Shown one piece after another: positions 57,197 to 64,000 of a stretch of 64,000 bases of DNA. The translations under genes were made by a program, and so were the position numbers. The stretch comes from Flaveria trinervia (taxonomy: Eukaryota; Streptophyta; Magnoliopsida; Asterales; Asteraceae), in contig JACCIX010000949.1 of NCBI GenBank assembly GCA_025506515.1, positions 59,461-123,460 of the forward strand. The letters run 5' to 3'. The notes below the pieces were generated by a model, which was not told the origin of the DNA, did no database searches, and saw only the letters and a list, made by a program, of their open reading frames with translations. Each line of letters begins with the position of its first letter. The stretch's first letter is position 1.

Positions 57197-58300
57197 GGTT
57201 ATGTGGATAGCTTGCTTGTTCTTGTCCTTTAAAATCGGGTTTTAAGGATGAGTATCAACTCATAATAGGCTGATTTTGGTTGATTCCATAAACCCATGTC
57301 TTTCAAAGTTATATCGTCATGCTTATGATTAAACTTTGAAAGATAGAAATGTCAATTGGTTGATATGTTTGATTGTTGTTTGTTTGGACAAACAACCCAA
57401 ATTTTCAGTTTATGTTGGCTGAAAATTTGGGGTTTGATGGGGTTTATTTTGTTTGTTAAATGATGTTTATGATTGTTCATATGATAGTGCATAACCTAGC
57501 TTGACCTTGTGTTGTTTGGTTGGGTTGTATGTATTTATTTCATTATATTCATTCAATGGGGTTGTATATTAATTTGTGCTTTATTTAAAAATGTATTTTG
57601 TCTATTTATTCGTTGGGATGTAATAATAGATTAGGAGTATTTTTCTTTTACTAGAAAATATGTATTAGGATATATATTTTGTAAAAGAAGATATTCGGGA
57701 AGGAAGCTCAAGAGGAAGACACAAAAGTTGGACTTAAAGCATATGGATGCAAGTTCAAGTGGGGGTCTATGAAGACCTCAATTTTGTGTTGTATTCAACC
57801 CTTAGGAAAGACCTAATGACCACACTTGTGATGGCAAACAAGTGTGGTCACAATAGTAGCTATGGCTATGCACATTGTGGTTGTTTATATTATGCTTGTT
57901 TGATTGTGATTTTATGAATGATTGTATGATATTTGGATATGGTGGACAATCTTAATATAAATGATCTTAACAAGCTAATACAAAAATGATTCTTAATCAT
58001 TAAGTGTTAATAAATGGTTATTAAAAGGATTACTGATTTCGTAATAAAATGGGTTTTATTAAAAGGACCATAGGGTATCTTGTATTTGAAAGCATGCAAA
58101 TACAAGTACATAGAGTTTTCTAACTAGAATAATGAAATCTCAAACTTTTGACAAACAAGTTTAACACCGTCCTTTTGCACAACACTTGAGTCATTTGGAA
58201 ACTCTTAATGGGATAAAGGTCACCTAACCATTTAGAGAGAACTTGTGATTTAAGGTGGGAATACCACATTGGTGGGATAATGGTCACCTAACCACTTATG
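57197..58300 (+). other. leader of element I, no gene
   Basis: About 1.1 kb without a supported frame. It holds a perfect 11-bp inverted repeat (57818-57849) and a short direct repeat around GGATAATGGTCACCTAACCA at about 58212 and 58272. It is cut by J on the right. Confidence 0.55.
57818..57849. repeat. 11-bp perfect hairpin
   Basis: GACCACACTTG and its exact complement CAAGTGTGGTC flank a 10-base loop. Confidence 0.8.
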
Positions 58301-59284
58301 TGTGCGGTTTTAACAAGTTTATCAAAGCTCATAAAACATTATATATATGAGAAATGCAGCAGAAATAAGGTTTTAAAACATGTTAATAAGATGGTTATTA
58401 AGCCTATTTAAGAAGCAACCCCAAACCATGGATCAATATACGAAAGTGCATACAATGAAAAGAACATAAGATGGTGAAATTACAACCTTTGGAGCTGCTG
58501 GAAATCGAAGTGGTTCAGAAAAAGATGAACTTGTGGCTGAATCTTCAAACTAGAAGACCTCAAGAAGGTTGTACCCCAAGCCACAAACGAAGAACCTTTG
58601 ATGCTAGGATCTTGCAACACCAACTTTCAGCTTAAAACACTTTTAAAGCTGAAAGAAAATCCAGCCTTGTTCTACTTGAAACTTCCGTGAACAAGAAAGA
58701 AGAAAGGAGGTTGGTCTTTTGCACACTCTTGAGAGAAATTGAAAGGATTGCATGTGTGTTGCTTGTGGGTGTCAAAATCATTAGTTAAAGCAAAATGGCT
58801 GGCCTCTAAGGCAGCCCTTGGGCCGAGCAAATGCTGCCACCAATGGGTGGCATCCCTTTTGTTTTATTAATCCAATTTCTTTTTATAAGAATTACAAAAT
58901 ATAATATGTAACATTTACAAATTATTTTGTACACCAACTAGCATTAACATATGATTAATTAAAACCTAAGTTAATTAATTTGTAACATCTTATATGCAAT
59001 TATATGGTTTCATTTTATAAATGTTAATTAACCATTAAGTAACAATTATAAAGTAATCTCTCAGAATTAATAAATAAACCCATCTTATTTATTAATTTCT
59101 TAAGTGCATCTATTTTAGAAAACAATTTTCTAAACCCTTTGGTGTTGTTATTTATTTAACTGATCAAATCAATAATAAATATTGCAGGTGTTTGTCTAGC
59201 CTGTTATTGGGTATGACCCGACTTGGATCATATCACACTAGCCACATCAATTTAATATGTATCTTGGGCAGATCGAATTCAACA
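58301..59284 (-). repeat. 3' LTR of J
   Basis: On the minus strand it starts TGTTGAATTC directly after a polypurine tract (GTGCAAGTGGGAGAT, 59285-59299). Similarity to the LTR of I runs through the CTGCATTTCTC region. The far end near 58301 is estimated from LTR length and a terminal CA; it may be off by tens of bases. Confidence 0.7.
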
Positions 59285-60054
59285 ATCTCCCACTTGCACA
59301 AGATTCATAGAACATTGATGCAAGCAGCAAATGACGCCTAGCAACGGTTTGCTACCCCTAATGTATATGACTAAGTGCCATTCAATAACGTCATCCCTTT
59401 CAAGTACCTTACTTGAAAATGTTTTAAGTGAATCAATCATCTATCCTTTTGTTACAGATGTCAAATTAAATCCAAGAGACACAGAATTGTCATTCTCCGA
59501 TGATTTAATTTTAACAGGCCTTAGACATCTAACTCTCAACGAATAAGAGGAACAAATTCCATCTTGACTACATACGTCTCTCACAATCACCTCATATCAT
59601 ACATGAACTCAGCCTTATGTACTACCAATTTTTCATAACAGCAAAGAACTAAGTCAAAGTACAACACTTGGTGAATATCAAGACCCAATATGTATCTCAG
59701 GTCTGAGGATTCAATGATATTCGCCTTTACTCAAAATCTCTTATGACTAATGAGAAAGATTCCATGCAGAAATAATTGAGAGCGAGTCAGTCCAATATCT
59801 ATATCCCATAGACATCAATGAACCTTTGGTAGCAACCTCTTGCTCTATATTCATACCTTATGAATATCAACCAATCCAAGTTCATTATAGTCTTACAATC
59901 ATGGTTGTTCCCATAAGTATGATCGACTACGGACGTTGAGAATAATTCATTATTCACGGATTTAAACATGCTAAAATAGAAGAACAAATGAAATTATAAC
60001 CATACAATTAAGTTAAATAACATTAGTTCCAATATCCAAATACAAAATACAACA
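59285..60054 (-). other. 3' untranslated region of J
   Basis: About 770 bases between the RNase H stop and the LTR. No conserved frame; short open stretches on either strand have no motif. It ends with the polypurine tract. Confidence 0.6.
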
Positions 60055-60600
60055 TCAAACCCAGTCACTGGAATATCTAAGTCCCATGGCACAAACATGA
60101 CCTTCATGCTTTGCCCTTTCAAGGAGCTTTGTGAGTGGATCCGCAACGTTTTTATCAGTGTGGACTTTGCGAATACATATCTTTCCTTTTTCAACTTCAT
60201 CCCTTATGTAGTTGAATCTCCGTTCAATGTGCCGAGTCTTTTGATGAGCACGAGGTTCCTTGATTTGAGCAATCGCACCCTCGTTGTCACAAAAGATCTC
60301 TAGGGGATCCTGAATGAAAGGACTACCCCTAGATCGGCTATGAATTTCTTCAGCCATGCAGCTTCCTGTGCTGCCATTGAAGCGGCGACGTATTCTGACT
60401 CTGTAGTGGACAACGCTACGACTTCTTGCTTTGAGCTTTTCCAAGAAATAGCTCCCCCATTCAGAATAAGATGTACCCCGATTGAGATCGTGAATCATCT
60501 CAATCGGTTTGGAAACTCGCATCCGTGTAACCTTTTACAACGAGTTCCTCTTCACCAGACCCGTAGATCAAGAACATGTCCTTAGTCCTCCTTAGGTACT
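60055..60600 (-). pseudogene. RNase H of J
   Basis: RNase H sequence is split over frames. GYTDASFQTD ends the upstream frame near 60500. The next frame is open for 155 codons, but its middle (about 60300-60450) is out of frame; read one base over, it gives AISWKSSKQEVVALSTTESEY, the expected domain. It returns to frame at IQDPLEIFCDNEGAIAQIKEP and HIERRFNYIRDEV and ends with ADPLTKLLERAKHEGH. Two opposite indels therefore keep an open frame with wrong residues between them, removing a catalytic Glu. Confidence 0.8.
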
Positions 60601-60859
60601 TCAGAATGTTCTTGACAGCCATCCAATGACTATCACCAGGATTTTGCTGGTATCTACTTGTCATGCTTAAAGCGCATGACACGTCTGGTGTAGTGCATAT
60701 CATTGCATACATGATGGATCCTATAGCAGATGCATATGGGATTGCCTTCATTCTATTTTGCTCTTCCTTTGAGCTTGGACGTTGAGTCGTACTCAATATT
60801 GTCCCTCTCTGAATAGGTACAGTACCTTTCTTAGAGTTTTCCATCTTGAATCTTTTCAA
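60500..60859 (-). pseudogene. RT-RNase H connection of J
   Basis: This frame (119 codons) continues RT after a single-base shift near 60870: KRFKMENSKKGTVPIQRG, IPYASAIGSIMYAMICTTPDVSCAL, MAVKNILKYLRRTKDMFLIYG. It is the standard segment between RT palm and RNase H in Copia elements. It ends at a stop after ASFQTD. Confidence 0.82.
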
Positions 60860-63027
60860 GATTTTGTCATGTATGCACTTTGATTCAAACCAATTAGCCG
60901 TCTTGATCTATCCCTATAGATCTTTATTCCCAGAATATAGGCGGCTTCACCAAGATCCTTGATGGAAAAACAACTTCCAAGCCAGGTTTTTACACCTTCC
61001 ATGGTTGGAATGTCGTTTCCAAACAGTAGTATGTCATCAACATATAATACTAGGAAGGTTATTGTGCTCCCACTAGCCTTCTTATACACGCAAGCCTCAT
61101 CAGCGTTTTTGATGAAGCCAAATTTTTTTACTTCATCATCAAAATGGTGATTCCAACTTCTTGATGCTTGTTTCAATCCATAGATTGATTTCATTAAATT
61201 GCATACTTTATTAGGATATTTTGGATCGACAAAACCTTCCGGCTGAACCATATAGACATCTTCCTCAAGATATCCATTTAGGAAAGCGGTTTTGACATCC
61301 ATTTGCCAAATCTCATAATCATAATGAGCTACTATGGCAAACAATATCCTTAGAGACTTAAGCATTGCAACAGGTGAGAAGGTCTCATCATAATCAACCC
61401 CTTGAGTTTGAGTGAAACCCTTTGCTACAAGTCTAGCTTTGTAAGTATCCAAGTTTCCATGCATATCGGTTTTCTTCTTGAAAACCCACTTACTTCCAAC
61501 TACTTTGGAATTATGAGGTGGCTCAACAAGTTCCCAAACTTGATTGTCATACATGGATTGCATCTCAACGTTCATGGCCTCAAGCCATTTGTCACAATCC
61601 AAATTGGACACTGCATCATGATATGTGGCTGGTTCATCTGAATCCAACACATAGCATCCATCCATGAAATATCCGTATCTTTCAGGTGGATTACTAGTTC
61701 TACCACTTCTGCGAATGTTTTGTGTGTATTGATCAACCGCTTGATCATCCTCAACATCCTCATGTTGAGTGCTAGTTTCAACCAAACGTGCATCAGGCTG
61801 TGTTTCTTGATCCTCCTCAAGATCCACTGTTCTACTGCTAGTTCCTTCCATAAGGAACTTAGTTTCTAAGAACTCACCCTTTCTGGCAACAAACACTTTT
61901 TGTTCCAGTGGATCATAGAAATAATATCCCATAGAATCTCTAGGATATCCAACAAAGATACACTTGGTGGATCGGACATCTAATTTGTTTGGGGTGGGAG
62001 TCTTAACATAAACCTCACAACCCCAGACCCTTAAGTACGATAGGGAAGGAACTCTTCCATGCCATATCTCAAAAGGTGTCTTTTCCACCTTTTGGTTGGG
62101 GCCATATTCAGAATACGGGCTGCGGAGAGCAAAAGCGAAACTCCAAAATGATAGAGGTAATGTGCTTCTAGCCATCATAGATCGAACCATATCCAATAAG
62201 GTTCGATTCTTCCTCTCAGACACACCATTATGTTGTGGTGTTCCAGGTGGAGTGAGTTGTGAGACAATCCCACAACTCCTAAGATGATCTTGAAAAACAT
62301 CACTTAGGTATTCGCCACCTCTATCGGTGCGGAGAATTTTAATTGACCTATTGAGTTGATTTTCTACTTCATTCTTGAAGATTTTGAACATTTCAAAAGC
62401 TTCATCTTTGTGCCTTAATAAGTACACATACCCATAGCGACTATAATCGTCGATAAAGGTAATGAAGTATCTTTCACCATTCCTAGTCATTGGCTTAAAA
62501 GGACCACATACATCCGAATGTATGATACCTAATAAATCTTTTGCCCTTTCGTTAGTTCCACTAAAGGGTGCCTTAGTCATTTTACCTTGTAAACAAGATT
62601 CAGATACATCAAATGACTCATATTCATTTGTTTTTAAAAGACCGTTCTTTTGAAGTGTTTGTATACGTTTCTTGTTTATATGACCAAGACGACAATGCCA
62701 AAGGTAGGTATCATTCAAATCTAATTTGAGTCTTTTGGTGGTTGCTTGGTATATTGAGCTATCATATGTTGTGTTCTCATGAACCAATTCATAAATACCA
62801 TTACAAGGTATGGCCTTAAAATAAAACATATGATTTAAAGAAACATGAATATCATTGTTAACAAACTTGAAATCATAATCATATTGTCTTAAACGGGAAA
62901 CAGAAATTATGTTCCTAGTCAAACTAGGAGCATATAATACATTATATAAAATGACTTCCAAACCACTTGGAAGCTTCAAAATGTAGTCTCCTTGGGCTTC
63001 AACGTGAACCTTTGCACCATTGCCCAT
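60856..63027 (-). CDS. pol of J: end of protease, integrase and reverse transcriptase
   Basis: A frame of 723 codons. Residues 1-45 are the back half of the protease (NVLYAPSLTRNIISVSRL). The integrase zinc domain is LWHCRLGHINKKRIQ with a later C-x-GK. Catalytic Asp, Asp and Glu lie in HSDVCGPF, RTDRGGEYL and GVSERKNRTL. RT follows from about residue 480: GSKWVFKKK, KARLVAKGFTQTQGVDYDETF, IWQMDVKTAFLNG, SIYGLKQASRSWN and YVDD at 61033-61044. Near 62085-62130 a stretch reads RSPYSEYGPNQ where another frame gives AARILNMAPT, the usual sequence; two indels compensate. The front of the protease and the RNase H lie in other frames, so it is defective. Confidence 0.88.
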   Translation of the reverse strand: MGNGAKVHVEAQGDYILKLPSGLEVILYNVLYAPSLTRNIISVSRLRQYDYDFKFVNNDIHVSLNHMFYFKAIPCNGIYELVHENTTYDSSIYQATTKRLKLDLNDTYLWHCRLGHINKKRIQTLQKNGLLKTNEYESFDVSESCLQGKMTKAPFSGTNERAKDLLGIIHSDVCGPFKPMTRNGERYFITFIDDYSRYGYVYLLRHKDEAFEMFKIFKNEVENQLNRSIKILRTDRGGEYLSDVFQDHLRSCGIVSQLTPPGTPQHNGVSERKNRTLLDMVRSMMARSTLPLSFWSFAFALRSPYSEYGPNQKVEKTPFEIWHGRVPSLSYLRVWGCEVYVKTPTPNKLDVRSTKCIFVGYPRDSMGYYFYDPLEQKVFVARKGEFLETKFLMEGTSSRTVDLEEDQETQPDARLVETSTQHEDVEDDQAVDQYTQNIRRSGRTSNPPERYGYFMDGCYVLDSDEPATYHDAVSNLDCDKWLEAMNVEMQSMYDNQVWELVEPPHNSKVVGSKWVFKKKTDMHGNLDTYKARLVAKGFTQTQGVDYDETFSPVAMLKSLRILFAIVAHYDYEIWQMDVKTAFLNGYLEEDVYMVQPEGFVDPKYPNKVCNLMKSIYGLKQASRSWNHHFDDEVKKFGFIKNADEACVYKKASGSTITFLVLYVDDILLFGNDIPTMEGVKTWLGSCFSIKDLGEAAYILGIKIYRDRSRRLIGLNQSAYMTKS

Positions 63028-63290
63028 GAATAGACTTATTTCCCCTTTTGCATAATGCTCATTTCTTTTGAACCCCTACAATAAATTGCAAATGTGAGTT
63101 CCACATCTGGTATCTAATACCCATGTGTTAGAAGAAATAACATTTAGTTCAACATGTATCATGTAAATTATACCTGAGGTTTGCCGTGCATCCCTCTTTT
63201 CTCTCAACTCTTTCAGATAGACTGGACAATTTCTCATCCAATGCCCTATCTCACCACATTTGAAGCATGGGTCGTTTACAGCAACCTTTT
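63028..63290 (-). pseudogene. zinc knuckle and protease front of J
   Basis: A CCHC knuckle, CFKCGEIGHWMRNC, is read at 63226-63267 in a frame different from the rest of gag. It is followed by an intact-looking linker and the protease start WVLDTRCGTHIC near 63090-63125. The catalytic triad expected as DTG reads DTR, and a TAG follows within a few codons (near 63080). The protease would be inactive even without the stop. Confidence 0.75.
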
Positions 63291-64000
63291 GCTTCTTTTC
63301 CTTGGGCTTCGAGGTTCCGCCCTAACAACCATCTTCCCCTTCTTCCAACGTGCCCCTTTCCTTTTGCAACATTTGCCTTAGGAGGGGGTAGAGACCTCTT
63401 TCTTCTCCCACCTTCATTAATGGTGAGAACGGGTAAAACCCTTTTACCCATTCCCGCCTCAGCTGATTTAAGCATCGAATGAAGTTCATTTATGCTCTTG
63501 TCCCATCCGTTCATGTTGTATTTCATGACGAATGCTTCAAACCTTTTAGATAGGCCATTAAGGATCAAATCTGTGGCCAACTCCTTTGAGACAGGACAAT
63601 TTAGCCTTTGAAGGCGGTCAATGTGGCTTTTCATCTTAAGAACATAAGACGAAACTGATTGGGATTCTTCCATCCGACATGCATGAAGCGCTCGAACCGT
63701 TTCGAAGCGCTCCACTCTAGCTTGTTGCTGGAACGTTTCCCGCAACTGAGTGATCATGTCATAGGCTCCATGGAGCTCATACTCCTTTTGGAGTTCGGGT
63801 GTCATACTTGCTAACATTAAGCAAGAGACTTGGACAGAGTCTTCCACATATTTAACCCAATCATTATAGGCCTCTACATCTTCCTCGTTAGGTTCATCGG
63901 GGATGGGATCATCAAGAATGTAGGCCCGCTTTTCTTGCTTGAGAACATTCTCAAGTTGTGGTACCAATCCATGAAGTTGTTAGGTGTTAGACGATCCCTT
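63251..64000 (-). pseudogene. gag of J
   Basis: UBN2-type gag: VLKQEKRAYILDDPIPDEP, YNDWVKYVEDSVQVSCLMLASM, YELHGAYDMITQLRETFQQQAR, SSYVLKMKSHIDRLQRLNC, LILNGLSKRFEAFVMKYNMNG. The open frame has 238 codons to about 63967 and begins at a TTG, not a true start. The residues before it (NNFMDWYHNL) are read in another frame, so one base was lost near 63950. A basic Gly/Arg tail precedes the zinc knuckle. The true start is probably just beyond the window. Confidence 0.83.

Larger units (their letters stand above)
58301..64000 (-). mobile_element. Copia element J (minus strand), 5' end outside window
   Basis: On the minus strand: gag from the right edge, zinc knuckle, protease, integrase, RT, RNase H, an untranslated tail and a 3' LTR. 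The order is Copia. The LTR matches those of L and I, so the three belong to one family, and J lies in opposite orientation inside I's leader. There is no extra gene between RNase H and LTR. Its pol is the most complete in the window, though it contains several single-base indels. Confidence 0.86.

Overview
The window is repetitive plant DNA, with no host gene, RNA gene or CRISPR array that I can support. Every recognisable coding stretch belongs to an LTR retrotransposon (Ty1/Copia or Ty3/Gypsy), and primer-binding sites match plant initiator tRNA-Met or the TGGCGCC type used by Athila-like elements. The extra genes downstream of pol resemble proteins I recall from daisy-family (Asteraceae) genomes, so an Asteraceae species is my best guess; that is inference. 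Nearly every reading frame carries stops or frameshifts, typical of decayed, methylated heterochromatin.

Layout, with my own labels. 1-11318: Copia element A (Sirevirus-like: gag, pol, then an extra gene), cut at its left end by the window and inserted into the extra gene of older element E, whose remainder and 3' LTR run 11319-14221. 14222-15602: nothing recognised. 15603-17767: leader of an older element C, with hairpin-like repeats, a TATA box and an ATG, interrupted by solo LTR L (16564-17514). 17768-31391: Gypsy/Athila-like element B, inserted at about the fifth codon of C's extra gene, which resumes at 31392-33180. 33181-33667: inverted fragment K of another extra gene. 33668-50204: Copia element F, which lacks pol; its 5' LTR is split by Copia element D (33776-43887) and its gag by a small non-autonomous LTR element G (45775-47266). 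50205-56198: chromovirus-like Gypsy element H, inserted in F's extra gene. 56199-58300: 5' LTR and leader of Copia element I, inserted in H. 58301-64000: Copia element J on the minus strand, apparently inserted in I and running off the right end.

The genes are replication modules: gag (particle), protease, integrase, reverse transcriptase and RNase H. A, C, D and F also carry an additional gene with a shared N-terminal domain (N-x-V-A near the start, a PTIY-like and FW core, and later an MYPRFLQ-like motif), followed by a Ser/Pro-rich spacer, coiled coil and, where preserved, a C-terminal domain. E carries a related or analogous gene.

The most interesting pattern is non-coding. A, B, C, D and F each have arrays of short, family-specific palindromes upstream of a TATA box in the LTR or leader. 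In A and D a matching array lies again between pol and the extra gene, followed by a TATA or TATA-like sequence and the extra gene's ATG. In A and C some hairpin stems change on both arms while keeping pairing. An internal polypurine tract also recurs inside the extra gene of A, D and F. Palindromic LTR motifs and multiple polypurine tracts are, as I recall, known for Sireviruses; the internal promoter-like copy in front of the extra gene is the part that looks least described.
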